Source: Pseudomonas sp. Choline-02u-1 (lineage in GTDB: Bacteria; Pseudomonadota; Gammaproteobacteria; Pseudomonadales; Pseudomonadaceae). From it: DNA of 64,000 nucleotides. Shown here one piece after another: positions 23,109 to 33,003 of the stretch (position 1 is the first letter of the stretch; each line of letters starts with the position of its first letter). A model generated the notes under the pieces. The model ran no database searches, was not told the origin of the DNA, and worked only from the letters and a program-made list of their open reading frames with translations. The DNA lies in the NCBI RefSeq assembly GCF_002836515.1, contig NZ_PJBC01000065.1, positions 372,001-436,000 of the forward strand, in the 5' to 3' direction. The translations under genes and the position numbers were made by a program.

Positions 23109-24458
23109 ATGTTTGCTTTCTTTCGTCCCGCCGCACATCAGGCTCCATTGCCTGAAGAAAAAATAGACAGCACCTACCGTCGCCTGCGCTGGCAGATCTT
23201 CGCCGGTATCTTTATCGGCTACGCCGGTTACTACCTGCTGCGCAAGAACTTCTCCCTGGCCATGCCATACCTGATCGACGAAGGCTACAGCCGCGGCGAC
23301 CTCGGCCTGGCGATGTCGGCGATTGCCATCGCTTACGGTCTGTCGAAGTTCCTCATGGGCCTGGTGTCCGACCGCTCCAACCCGCGCTTCTTCCTGCCGT
23401 TCGGTCTACTGGTCTCGGCCGGGGTGATGTTCATTTTCGGTTTCGCGCCGTGGGCCACGTCCAGCGTGACCATGATGTTCATCCTGTTGTTCATCAACGG
23501 TTGGGCGCAGGGCATGGGCTGGCCGCCGAGCGGGCGGACCATGGTGCACTGGTGGTCGCAGAAGGAACGCGGTGGGGTAGTGTCGGTGTGGAACGTGGCG
23601 CACAACGTCGGTGGCGGCCTGATCGGCCCGCTGTTCCTGATCGGCATGGGCCTGTTCAACGACTGGCACGCGGCGTTCTATGTGCCGGCGGCGGTGGCAC
23701 TGGGCGTGGCGGTGTTCGCGTTCATCACCATGCGCGACACCCCGCAATCGGTCGGCCTGCCGCCGATCGAGCAGTACAAGAACGATTACCCTGAAGGCTA
23801 CGATGCCAGCCACGAAGACGAATTCAGCGCCAAGGAAATCTTCGTCAAGTACGTGCTGCGCAACAAAATGCTTTGGTACATCGCTCTGGCCAACGTCTTC
23901 GTCTACCTGCTGCGCTACGGCGTGCTGGACTGGGCGCCGACTTATCTGAAGGAAGCCAAGGGCTTCACCGTGGATAAAACCTCGTGGGCGTATTTCTTCT
24001 ATGAGTGGGCAGGCATTCCGGGCACGCTGCTGTGCGGCTGGATGTCCGACAAAATCTTCCGTGGCAACCGTGGCCTGACCGGCATGGTGTTCATGGCCCT
24101 GGTGACTGTGGCGACTCTGGTGTACTGGCTCAATCCGGCCGGCAACCCGATGGTCGATATGATCGCCCTGTTGTCGATCGGCTTCCTGATCTACGGCCCG
24201 GTGATGCTGATCGGCCTGCAAGCGCTGGAACTGGCGCCGAAGAAAGCCGCCGGCACCGCAGCGGGCTTCACCGGTCTGTTCGGTTATCTGGGCGGTTCGG
24301 TCGCGGCCAGTGCGGCAATGGGCTACACCGTTGACCATTTCGGCTGGGATGGCGGTTTCGTCCTGCTGGTCGGCGCCTGCCTGCTGGCGATGGCCTTCCT
24401 TGCGCCGACGCTATGGCACAAGCAAGTCGCCAGTCAGAGCCGTGACGCGGTCGCCTGA
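23109..24458 (+). CDS. glpT: Glycerol-3-phosphate transporter
   Basis: 449-residue, 12-segment major facilitator of the organophosphate:phosphate antiporter family. N-terminal LRWQIFAGIFIGYAGYYLLR with the conserved Arg, RKNFSLAMPYLIDEGYSRGD, and NGWAQGMGWPPSGRTMVHWW are GlpT hallmarks. It exchanges periplasmic glycerol-3-phosphate for phosphate and is also the entry route of fosfomycin in pseudomonads. A GlpR-like operator lies upstream. Its 3' end overlaps the convergent ChaC gene by 25 bases. Confidence 0.96.
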   Translation: MFAFFRPAAHQAPLPEEKIDSTYRRLRWQIFAGIFIGYAGYYLLRKNFSLAMPYLIDEGYSRGDLGLAMSAIAIAYGLSKFLMGLVSDRSNPRFFLPFGLLVSAGVMFIFGFAPWATSSVTMMFILLFINGWAQGMGWPPSGRTMVHWWSQKERGGVVSVWNVAHNVGGGLIGPLFLIGMGLFNDWHAAFYVPAAVALGVAVFAFITMRDTPQSVGLPPIEQYKNDYPEGYDASHEDEFSAKEIFVKYVLRNKMLWYIALANVFVYLLRYGVLDWAPTYLKEAKGFTVDKTSWAYFFYEWAGIPGTLLCGWMSDKIFRGNRGLTGMVFMALVTVATLVYWLNPAGNPMVDMIALLSIGFLIYGPVMLIGLQALELAPKKAAGTAAGFTGLFGYLGGSVAASAAMGYTVDHFGWDGGFVLLVGACLLAMAFLAPTLWHKQVASQSRDAVA

Positions 24459-25102
24459 TCACTGTGTGATTTACAGCGCTTGAGCCGCGCCTCCAGATTG
24501 CGGTCTGGCATGGCGTGGCTGCGCAGGGCGTGCGCGGTCTGCTCGACATAATCACGAGTCGTGCCGTAACGCCCGCTGGCGCTGGCGAACACCTGGCTGA
24601 GCACATGATCCGGCAAGTTGCCGGCATAGCTCGGCAGGTGACGCTCCAGAACAAATCCCAAGGCCTGCACCTGAGTGCCATCCTCGAGCCGGCAATTGAG
24701 CCAGTGCGGGCGATACGACGGGAACGGCATCTCGCGTTTCCACAAGGCGTACAGCGCGGTATCGAGATTGTCTTCCGGCAAGCGGTAGGCAAAACCGCTG
24801 CACGACCCGCCACGATCCAGACCGAATACGAGCCCGGGCATTTCCGGCGTCCCACGGTGCTCGTGAGACCACAGGTACAAGCCGCGATGATAACCATGCA
24901 CGCGACCGCGCATGCGCTCCACTGCTGTGCATTCCGGACGCCAGATCAGCGAGCCATAGGCGAACAGCCACACCGGCCCGCCCTTGTGGCGCGCCATGGT
25001 CGATTGCATGGAAGCGAGAAGTTGTTCGTGCGTCAGCTGCGGCCCAAGATCGAGCCGTGGAGGGTAAGCCAGGTTCAGAATTGCGTTTTCAATGGCGCTC
25101 AT
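24434..25102 (-). CDS. ChaC-like gamma-glutamylcyclotransferase
   Basis: 222 residues. The YGSL substrate loop is intact (PVWLFAYGSLIWRPECTAVE, residues 43-62), with RGRVHGYHRGLYLWSHEHRG, a catalytic-Glu region (RLPEDNLDTALYALWKREMP) and YAGNLPDHVLSQVFASASGR. ChaC enzymes degrade glutathione to 5-oxoproline and Cys-Gly. The C-terminus runs 25 bases into glpT on the opposite strand. Upstream is an unusual AT-rich gap with a long dyad. Confidence 0.9.
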   Translation of the reverse strand: MSAIENAILNLAYPPRLDLGPQLTHEQLLASMQSTMARHKGGPVWLFAYGSLIWRPECTAVERMRGRVHGYHRGLYLWSHEHRGTPEMPGLVFGLDRGGSCSGFAYRLPEDNLDTALYALWKREMPFPSYRPHWLNCRLEDGTQVQALGFVLERHLPSYAGNLPDHVLSQVFASASGRYGTTRDYVEQTAHALRSHAMPDRNLEARLKRCKSHSDQATASRL

Positions 25103-25220
25103 GGCGAATAGCGTTCAGCTCCCCGCGGGTGATGAATTACTTAATAGAACGCACCGCTGTAACAATAAGGCACATATGTTTTAAGGCAAATTAAGTGCCA
25201 CTGATTAATTGCCTGATTGA

Positions 25221-25272
25221 TATATAACCTAGCGGTATTTATGCAATTGCATAAATACCAATCGGCTATATA
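25221..25272. promoter_or_regulatory. 52-bp dyad in an AT-rich gap, probable operator
   Basis: A perfect 26-bp palindrome (25234-25259; half-site GGTATTTATGCAA) is flanked on each side by seven bases and then TATATA (25221-25226 and 25267-25272) with exact symmetry. It lies 119 bases upstream of the ChaC start and 15 bases beyond the reductase stop, in a gap (25103-25286) far richer in A/T than the rest of the window. No T-run follows on either strand, so it does not look like a terminator. Confidence 0.7.
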
Positions 25273-25286
25273 CCAAGTTATAAGTA

Positions 25287-26255
25287 TCAGGAGCGCGGCG
25301 CGTAGGCGAACACGTCGGCACGCATCTGGTGCGCATCCATGCCCGCCTCGACGAGCGCATCCAGCGTGCCGTAGACCATCGCCGGCGAACCGCTGGCATA
25401 GACGTGCAGCGGCTTCAGATCGGGGAAGTCTTCGCAAACCGCCTCATGCAACATGCCGCAACGCCCTTCCCAGCCGCACTGATCGCTGACGACCTTGTGC
25501 AGAAACAGATTGGGCAACTTCAGCCATTCGTCCCAGTGCTCGATTTGATAGAAATCTTCCGGACGGCGTACGCCCCAATACAGATGCACTGGATGCTTGA
25601 AGCCTTCGGCGCGGCAATGTTCGATCAGACTGTGAATCTGACCCATGCCGGTGCCGGCGGCGATCAACACCAGCGGACCGTCGGGCAGCTCCGCAAGATG
25701 GGTGTCGCCAAAGGGCAGCTCGACACGCACCATCGGGTTGCGTTGCAGCTGCTCGATCAGGCTCAACGCACTGGTTTCGCGCGCCAGCACATGGATTTCC
25801 AGATCACGTCCGCCGTGGGGTGCCGAAGCCATGGAGAACGCCGATTTCTCGCCGCTCTCGCGCTCGATCATCAAATACTGCCCGGCGTGATAGCGCGGCG
25901 GCTTGCCTGCTGGCGCACGCAGACGCACGCGCCAGGTATCGCCGCCGACCTCGCGGCACTCGATGACCTGACACGACAGGCTGCGCACCGGCAGCTCACC
26001 CAGCGCGAGCACGCCATCCCACAGCAGCACGCAGTCTTCCAGCGGTGCGGCGATGCAGGTGTAGAACTCGCCATGATCGTGGACTTTGCCGGCCTGCTCG
26101 ACGCGGCCTTCGACCAGCAGCGCTGCACACACGTGGCAATTGCCGTTGCGGCAGCTTTGCGGGCAGTCATAGCCCAGGCGCCGCGCGCCGTCGAGAATCC
26201 GCTCACCGGGTTGTATCTCGAGCACCGCTCCGGAAGGCTGCAGGGTTACACGCAT
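25287..26255 (-). CDS. Ferredoxin-FAD oxidoreductase (CDP-6-deoxy-glucoseen reductase-like)
   Basis: 322 residues. N-terminal plant-type [2Fe-2S] domain with CRNGNCHVC near residue 37 and a distal Cys (FYTCIAAPLED); then an FAD domain (YHAGQYLMIERESGEKSAFS, residues 134-153) and an NAD(P)H domain (LVLIAAGTGMGQIHSLIEHC). This is the layout of AscD/MsbE-like reductases. ATG 26255 shares one base with the ubiD stop (TGATG), so it is coupled to ubiD. In E. coli the flavin reductase gene fre follows ubiD; this protein may play that role. Confidence 0.85.
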   Translation of the reverse strand: MRVTLQPSGAVLEIQPGERILDGARRLGYDCPQSCRNGNCHVCAALLVEGRVEQAGKVHDHGEFYTCIAAPLEDCVLLWDGVLALGELPVRSLSCQVIECREVGGDTWRVRLRAPAGKPPRYHAGQYLMIERESGEKSAFSMASAPHGGRDLEIHVLARETSALSLIEQLQRNPMVRVELPFGDTHLAELPDGPLVLIAAGTGMGQIHSLIEHCRAEGFKHPVHLYWGVRRPEDFYQIEHWDEWLKLPNLFLHKVVSDQCGWEGRCGMLHEAVCEDFPDLKPLHVYASGSPAMVYGTLDALVEAGMDAHQMRADVFAYAPRS

Positions 26256-27721
26256 CAATCTATTCCTAACTGATTCCAGATGGCATCGATCCGCTGGGTG
26301 ACGGCGTCGTCCTTGACGATCACGCGGCCCCACTCGCGGGTGGTTTCGCCCGGCCACTTGTGGGTGGCATCCAGGCCCATTTTCGAGCCCAGGCCGGAGA
26401 TCGGCGAGGCGAAGTCGAGATAGTCGATCGGCGTGTTGTCGATCATCACCGTGTCGCGCTTGGGATCCATGCGCGTGGTGATGGCCCAGATCACGTCGTT
26501 CCAGTCGCGGGCATTGATATCGTCGTCGGTGACGATAACGAACTTGGTGTACATGAACTGTCGCAAAAACGACCAGACGCCGAGCATCACGCGCTTGGCA
26601 TGCCCCGGATACGACTTCTTCATCGTCACCACGGCCATGCGGTACGAGCAGCCTTCCGGCGGCAGGTAGAAGTCGGTGATCTCGGGAAACTGCTTCTGCA
26701 GGATCGGCACGAACACTTCGTTCAGCGCCACGCCCAGAATCGCTGGCTCATCCGGCGGACGGCCGGTGTAAGTGCTGTGATAGATCGGCTTGATCCGGTG
26801 GGTGATGCGCTCGACGGTGAACACCGGGAAGCTGTCGACTTCGTTGTAATAACCGGTGTGGTCACCGTACGGACCTTCATCGGCCATTTCGCCCGGATGA
26901 ATCACGCCTTCAAGGATGATTTCGGCGGTGGCCGGCACTTGCAGGTCGTTGCCCCGGCACTTGACCAGTTCGGTGCGGTTACCGCGCAAGAGCCCTGCGA
27001 AAGCGTATTCGGAGAGGCTGTCCGGTACCGGCGTCACGGCGCCGAGAATCGTTGCCGGATCGGCGCCAAGGGCCACGGACACCGGGAACGGCTGGCCCGG
27101 ATGCTTCTCGCACCACTCGCGAAAATCGAGGGCACCGCCACGGTGGCTGAGCCAGCGCATGATCACCTTGTTGCGGCCGATCACCTGCTGACGGTAGATG
27201 CCGAGGTTCTGGCGCTCCTTGTTCGGGCCTTTGGTGACCGTCAGGCCCCAGGTGATCAGCGGGCCGACGTCGCCGGGCCAGCAGGTCTGTACCGGCAGCA
27301 TTGCCAGATCGACATCATCGCCTTCGATGACTACTTCCTGGCACACCGCATCTTTGACCACTTTCGGCGCCATCGAAATGATCTTGCGGAAGATCGGCAG
27401 CTTCGACCACGCATCCTTCAAACCCTTCGGCGGCTCCGGCTCCTTGAGGAACGCCAGTAGCTTGCCGATTTCGCGCAGTTCGCTGACCGACTCGGCGCCC
27501 ATGCCCATGGCCACGCGCTCGGGTGTGCCGAACAGGTTGCCGAGCACCGGAATGTCGTAGCCGGTGGGTTTTTCGAACAGCAGCGCCGGGCCTTTGGCCC
27601 GTAGCGTGCGATCGCACACCTCAGTCATCTCCAGCACCGGCGAGACGGGAATCTGGATGCGTTTCAACTCTCCGCGCTGCTCAAGCTGCTGCACGAAATC
27701 CCGAAGATCCTTGAATTTCAT
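26255..27721 (-). CDS. ubiD: 4-hydroxy-3-polyprenylbenzoate decarboxylase
   Basis: 488 residues. UbiD decarboxylates the ring of the ubiquinone precursor using the prenylated FMN made by UbiX. The N-terminus MKFKDLRDFVQQLEQRGELK, VALGADPATILGAVTPVPD, the E-x-P-Y loop (DEGPYGDHTGYYNEVDSFPV) and the C-terminal GLDATHKWPGETTREWGR are complete. The start is set at ATG 27721, giving the usual N-terminus. It is followed immediately by the ferredoxin-type reductase. Other ubi genes lie at 14.4-16.9 kb. Confidence 0.96.
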   Translation of the reverse strand: MKFKDLRDFVQQLEQRGELKRIQIPVSPVLEMTEVCDRTLRAKGPALLFEKPTGYDIPVLGNLFGTPERVAMGMGAESVSELREIGKLLAFLKEPEPPKGLKDAWSKLPIFRKIISMAPKVVKDAVCQEVVIEGDDVDLAMLPVQTCWPGDVGPLITWGLTVTKGPNKERQNLGIYRQQVIGRNKVIMRWLSHRGGALDFREWCEKHPGQPFPVSVALGADPATILGAVTPVPDSLSEYAFAGLLRGNRTELVKCRGNDLQVPATAEIILEGVIHPGEMADEGPYGDHTGYYNEVDSFPVFTVERITHRIKPIYHSTYTGRPPDEPAILGVALNEVFVPILQKQFPEITDFYLPPEGCSYRMAVVTMKKSYPGHAKRVMLGVWSFLRQFMYTKFVIVTDDDINARDWNDVIWAITTRMDPKRDTVMIDNTPIDYLDFASPISGLGSKMGLDATHKWPGETTREWGRVIVKDDAVTQRIDAIWNQLGID

Positions 27722-27910
27722 TGACGATGGCACCCTCAAAATAGGCGTACATCCTACCTGCTCTGACGGGCAAACAGCAGCCCGTCATCGCTCGATTATG
27801 GCTAGCGCGCTACTGCGAAGGAGCCGGCTGCGGACTCCGGAGTGCGCAGCCGACACCGCAGAATCAGCGCATCAGCCGATATATCCGCTGGGTGCGAGAT
27901 TCTTCGGGGC

Positions 27911-27938
27911 AAAAAAAACGCCCCCTTGCGGGAGCGTC
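27911..27938 (-). terminator. Rho-independent terminator of rho
   Basis: On the minus strand ACGCTCCCGCAAGGGGGCGT folds into a stem with a GCAA loop, followed by eight T. It lies 21 bases beyond the rho stop. Upstream of it (27722-27910, before ubiD) I see only one further hairpin (27826-27851) and no gene. Confidence 0.85.
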
Positions 27939-27959
27939 CTTTATTGAAACGCCAGCGTA

Positions 27960-29219
<1,260 letters not shown>

Positions 29220-29415
29220 ATAGGAATGACGTAATCATTTATGGAGGGGGGAAATTAAGCTTTTGGCTTAATGAGGCCGCGCCGCGGAGAAGGCGACAGG
29301 ATCGCGAACTAATTCGAAAAGGAGTGCGTCGGCGACGGCTAGCAGGGGGCATTGGAGAAACCAGTGCGGGGCCGAATGTACCACCTGAGTTTCGGAGCGT
29401 CTAGCCCTGAATACG

Positions 29416-29447
29416 CAAAAAGCCCCGCGATTTGCGGGGCCTTTTTT
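29416..29447 (-). terminator. Rho-independent terminator of trxA
   Basis: GCCCCGCGATTTGCGGGGC (29422-29440) with A-tract and T-tract on either side; on the minus strand the T-run lies to the left. It starts 20 bases after the trxA stop. Confidence 0.9.
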
Positions 29448-29466
29448 CAGCGTTTTACTGCGACGC

Positions 29467-29796
29467 TCAGATGTTGGCGTCGAGGAAAGCCGCCAGTTGC
29501 GACTTCGACAGTGCGCCGACCTTGGTCGCTTCAACGTTGCCGTTCTTGAACAGCATCAGCGTCGGGATACCACGCACGCCGTGCTTGGCCGGGGTTTCCT
29601 GGTTTTCGTCGATGTTCAGTTTGGCGACGGTCAGCTTGCCTTTGTAAGTTTCGGCAATCTCGTCCAGAACCGGTGCGATCATTTTGCAAGGGCCGCACCA
29701 TTCAGCCCAGTAGTCGACCAGGACAGCGCCTTCGGCCTTGAGTACGTCGGCTTCGAAGCTAGCGTCGCTAACGTGTTTGATCAGATCGCTGCTCAT
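29467..29796 (-). CDS. trxA: Thioredoxin 1
   Basis: 109-residue cytoplasmic disulfide reductase. Active site WAEWCGPCKMIAP with C34 and C37, cis-Pro loop (VRGIPTLMLFKNGN). The trxA-rho order is conserved in gammaproteobacteria. GGAGAATTCC precedes the ATG. It supplies electrons to ribonucleotide reductase, PAPS reductase and methionine sulfoxide reductases, regenerated by TrxB encoded elsewhere. Confidence 0.98.
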   Translation of the reverse strand: MSSDLIKHVSDASFEADVLKAEGAVLVDYWAEWCGPCKMIAPVLDEIAETYKGKLTVAKLNIDENQETPAKHGVRGIPTLMLFKNGNVEATKVGALSKSQLAAFLDANI

Positions 29797-29916
29797 GGAA
29801 TTCTCCAGGTTGTAAGCAAAAAAACGTGGCCCATCATAGCCGCCCTTCCCGTGTTCAGGAAGCCGCAGTTGATTGAGTGTTGCTATGGTGACTGATGAGT
29901 TTGGGTATGGTTCAAG

Positions 29917-30624
29917 TCAGCCGGCGGCGGGAGCGATGAAGGCGATTCCGGTGCGCAGGGCAGCGTTGCGCACGTGTTCTTGCATGGCTTTCTGCGCCGC
30001 CCCCGACGCGCGGCGCGCCAGGGCGCGGAGGATCTTGCGGTGTTCCTGCCAGGTTTCCATGGCGCGCTCGGCGCGGATGAACGGCAGTTTCTGACTCTCG
30101 AGGAAGATCTCGGCGCTGGCGGTGAGAATGCTCAGCATCGCCTGATTGCCGCTGGCCAGCAGGATGCGCCGGTGAAATTCGAAGTCGAGTGTCGCCGCCG
30201 CTTCGAAATCGCCGGCGCGTAATTGCTCACGCATCGCCGCGACGTTGTCTTCCAGCGCATCCAGATCAAACGTGCTCAGCGTCACCGCCGCCAGCCCCGC
30301 CGCAAACCCTTCCAGTGCATAGCGCAACTGAAAGATATCCAGCGGCGAGGCCTGCGCCGCAAACGCCCAGCCCGGTGCGCTTTCGCCATTCGTCAGTTCC
30401 ACTGGCGCCTGCACGAAGACGCCTTTGCCCGGCTGAATGCTGACCACGCCCAGTGCACTGAGCGACGACAGCGCCTCACGCAGGGAGGCCCGGCTGACGC
30501 CCAGTTGCAACGCCAGATCCCGTTGCGAAGGCAACGCATCGCCGGCGCCGAAGCCCTGTTCGGTGATCAGTTTGCGGATCGCTTGCAGCGCCACTTCGGG
30601 TACGGCGCGGGAGATCGAATTCAT
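29917..30624 (-). CDS. FadR-subfamily GntR transcriptional regulator
   Basis: 235 residues. Residues 10-75 are the winged helix (DALPSQRDLALQLGVSRASL, REALSSLSALGVVSIQPGKG); residues 95-225 are an FCD helical bundle (YALEGFAAGLAAVTLSTFDL, DFEFHRRILLASGNQAMLSI, EHRKILRALARRASGAAQKA) with metal-binding Asp/His candidates. ATG 30624 was chosen because it begins just before the HTH domain. It is divergent from the amino-acid ABC operon across 256 bases, so it is the likely regulator of that operon, responding to a small carboxylate or amino acid. Confidence 0.92.
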   Translation of the reverse strand: MNSISRAVPEVALQAIRKLITEQGFGAGDALPSQRDLALQLGVSRASLREALSSLSALGVVSIQPGKGVFVQAPVELTNGESAPGWAFAAQASPLDIFQLRYALEGFAAGLAAVTLSTFDLDALEDNVAAMREQLRAGDFEAAATLDFEFHRRILLASGNQAMLSILTASAEIFLESQKLPFIRAERAMETWQEHRKILRALARRASGAAQKAMQEHVRNAALRTGIAFIAPAAG

Positions 30625-30880
30625 GGTTTGCGGACGCGTCAGGGCCAAGGTGCGGCTAGTTGTAAAGCTATTCGTCGAGTCCGGCAAGTCGTGCCCCAGC
30701 GGGGTTCGGCGCGCACTGCCGATGCGCCATCGCAGTGCGAAAACCGAGTTGACTGTTCAGACCAGTAAGACCGAACGAAGCCGCTGCTACTGCGGCCTGC
30801 CGGGGCGAAATCCGCCTGTTGGCACGGCCCATGCTCTGTCCGATCGCAGCAACCACTTCCCGCCGATCCGGAGATTGTCC

Positions 30881-31666
30881 ATGACCCAGCGTTACAGCGC
30901 CCTCCTCGCTTCCCTGTTTGCCGGCCTGCTGCTGTGCCAGGCCCCCGCTCACGCCGACGGTCTGGACGACGTGGTCAAACGCGGCACGCTGAAAGTTGCC
31001 GTGCCCCAGGACTTCCCGCCGTTCGGCTCGGTCGGCCCGGACATGAAGCCGCGCGGCCTGGATATCGACACGGCAAAGCTGCTCGCCGACCAACTCAAGG
31101 TCAAACTCGAACTGACCCCGGTCAACAGCACCAACCGTATCCCGTTCCTGACCACCGGCAAGGTTGATCTGGTGATTTCCAGCCTCGGCAAAAACCCCGA
31201 GCGCGAGAAGGTCATCGACTTCTCCCGCGCCTATGCGCCGTTCTACCTCGCCGTGTTCGGTCCGCCAGACGCTGCGATCACCAGCCTCGACGACCTCAAG
31301 GGCAAGACCATCAGCGTCACCCGTGGCGCCATCGAAGACATCGAACTGAGCAAAGTTGCCCCTGAAGGCATGACCATCAAGCGTTTCGAAGACAACAACT
31401 CGACCATCGCCGCTTATTTGGCAGGCCAGGTCGATCTGATCGCCAGCGGCAACGTGGTAATGGTGGCCATCAGCGAGAAGAACCCCAAGCGCGTACCGGC
31501 GCTGAAGGTGAAGCTCAAGGATTCCCCGGTCTATGTGGGCGTGAACAAGAACGAAGCGGCGCTGCTGACCAAGGTCAACGACATCCTCAACACCGCCAAG
31601 GCTGACGGCGCACTGGAAAAGAACTCGCAGACCTGGCTGAAAGAGCCGCTGCCGGCCGATCTCTGA
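30881..31666 (+). CDS. Polar amino-acid ABC transporter, periplasmic binding protein
   Basis: 261 residues with a signal peptide (MTQRYSALLASLFAGLLLCQ, cleavage after AHA). The mature protein is family 3 of solute-binding proteins: RGTLKVAVPQDFPPFGSVG, GLDIDTAKLLADQLKVKLEL, then RIPFLTTGKVDLVISSLGKN with the Arg that usually grips the substrate carboxylate. It is the first of four genes encoding a complete transporter. The substrate is not determined by sequence. Confidence 0.93.
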   Translation: MTQRYSALLASLFAGLLLCQAPAHADGLDDVVKRGTLKVAVPQDFPPFGSVGPDMKPRGLDIDTAKLLADQLKVKLELTPVNSTNRIPFLTTGKVDLVISSLGKNPEREKVIDFSRAYAPFYLAVFGPPDAAITSLDDLKGKTISVTRGAIEDIELSKVAPEGMTIKRFEDNNSTIAAYLAGQVDLIASGNVVMVAISEKNPKRVPALKVKLKDSPVYVGVNKNEAALLTKVNDILNTAKADGALEKNSQTWLKEPLPADL

Positions 31667-31687
31667 TCGACTGCGCGGGAGACCTTC

Positions 31688-32356
31688 ATGGCTTATCAGT
31701 TCGATTTTTTGCCGGTGGTGGAAAACACCGACCTGCTGCTGCGCGGCGCGCTGTTCACCCTTGAGCTGACCGCTATCGGCGCGCTGCTCGGGGTCGGCGT
31801 GGGCATTGTCGGGGCGCTGGTGCGGGCGTGGCAGATCCGCCCGTTCTCGGCGATCTTCGGCGTCTACGTCGAGTTGATCCGCAACACGCCGTTTCTGGTG
31901 CAACTGTTCTTCATCTTCTTCGGCCTGCCGTCGCTCGGCATGCAGATCTCCGAGTGGCAGGCAGCGGTGCTGGCGATGGTGATCAACCTTGGCGCCTATT
32001 CGACCGAAATCATCCGCGCCGGCATCCAGGCGATTCCGCGCGGGCAGCTGGAAGCGGCTGCGGCACTGGCGATGACCCGCTTCGAAGCGTTCCGCCACGT
32101 CGTCCTGCTGCCGGCGCTGGGCAAGGTCTGGCCGGCGCTGAGCAGCCAGATCATCATTGTCATGCTCGGTTCGGCGGTGTGTTCGCAGATCGCCACGGAA
32201 GAATTGAGCTTCGCCGCCAACTTCATTCAGTCACGCAACTTCCGCGCCTTTGAAACCTACGCGCTGACCACCCTGATCTACCTGTGCATGGCGCTGCTGA
32301 TCCGCCAATTGCTCAACTGGTTCGGCCGGCGGTTCATTGCGAGGAGCAGCCAATGA
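31688..32356 (+). CDS. Amino-acid ABC transporter permease
   Basis: 222 residues, HisMQ/GltJ-type membrane subunit with about five membrane helices and the EAA loop (GQLEAAAALAMTRFEAFRHV). It begins 21 bases after the binding-protein gene and overlaps the next permease by four bases (ATGA). It presumably forms a heterodimer with that permease in the inner membrane. Confidence 0.93.
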   Translation: MAYQFDFLPVVENTDLLLRGALFTLELTAIGALLGVGVGIVGALVRAWQIRPFSAIFGVYVELIRNTPFLVQLFFIFFGLPSLGMQISEWQAAVLAMVINLGAYSTEIIRAGIQAIPRGQLEAAAALAMTRFEAFRHVVLLPALGKVWPALSSQIIIVMLGSAVCSQIATEELSFAANFIQSRNFRAFETYALTTLIYLCMALLIRQLLNWFGRRFIARSSQ

Positions 32357-33003
32357 GCGATTTCACTTTCTGGGACATCCTGCGCAACCTGCTCACCGGT
32401 CTGCAATGGACGCTGGCGCTGTCGCTGGTGGCATTCATCGGCGGCGGCCTCGTCGGCCTGCTGATTCTGGTGATGCGCATCTCGAAGAACACGTTGCCAA
32501 GCAGCATCGCCCGCACCTGGATCGAGCTGTTTCAGGGCACGCCACTGTTGATGCAACTGTTTCTGGTGTTCTTCGGTGTGGCGCTGGCCGGGATCGAGAT
32601 TTCGCCGTGGATGGCCGCTGCGATCGCTCTGACCTTGTTCACCAGCGCCTATCTGGCGGAGATCTGGCGCGGTTGCGTCGAGGCGATTCCCCATGGCCAG
32701 TGGGAAGCCTCGTCGAGCCTGGCGCTCAATCCGCTCGAGCAATTGCGCTACGTGATTCTGCCGCAAGCGCTGCGCATCGCTGTGGCGCCCACCGTGGGCT
32801 TTTCGGTGCAAGTGGTCAAAGGCACAGCGGTGACGTCGATCATCGGCTTCACCGAACTGACCAAGACCGGCGGCATGCTCGCCAATGCCACGTTCGAACC
32901 GTTCATGGTCTACGGCCTCGTCGCGCTCGGCTACTTCCTGCTCTGCTACCCCTTGTCCCTCAGTGCGCGCTACCTGGAAAGGAGACTGCATGCCTCTGCT
33001 TAG
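32353..33003 (+). CDS. Amino-acid ABC transporter permease
   Basis: 216 residues, HisMQ family, EAA loop (GQWEASSSLALNPLEQLRYV). The start ATG 32353 (MSDFTFWDILRNLLTGLQWT) overlaps the first permease by four bases. Its own 3' end overlaps the ATPase gene by 14 bases. Together these overlaps show tight translational coupling of the transporter subunits. Confidence 0.93.
   Translation: MSDFTFWDILRNLLTGLQWTLALSLVAFIGGGLVGLLILVMRISKNTLPSSIARTWIELFQGTPLLMQLFLVFFGVALAGIEISPWMAAAIALTLFTSAYLAEIWRGCVEAIPHGQWEASSSLALNPLEQLRYVILPQALRIAVAPTVGFSVQVVKGTAVTSIIGFTELTKTGGMLANATFEPFMVYGLVALGYFLLCYPLSLSARYLERRLHASA

Noticed and set aside
25234..25259. Reading the 26-bp palindrome as a Rho-independent terminator of the reductase gene
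   Set aside because: The stem is AT-rich and no T-run follows on the minus strand; the symmetric outer TATATA boxes fit a protein-binding site better.
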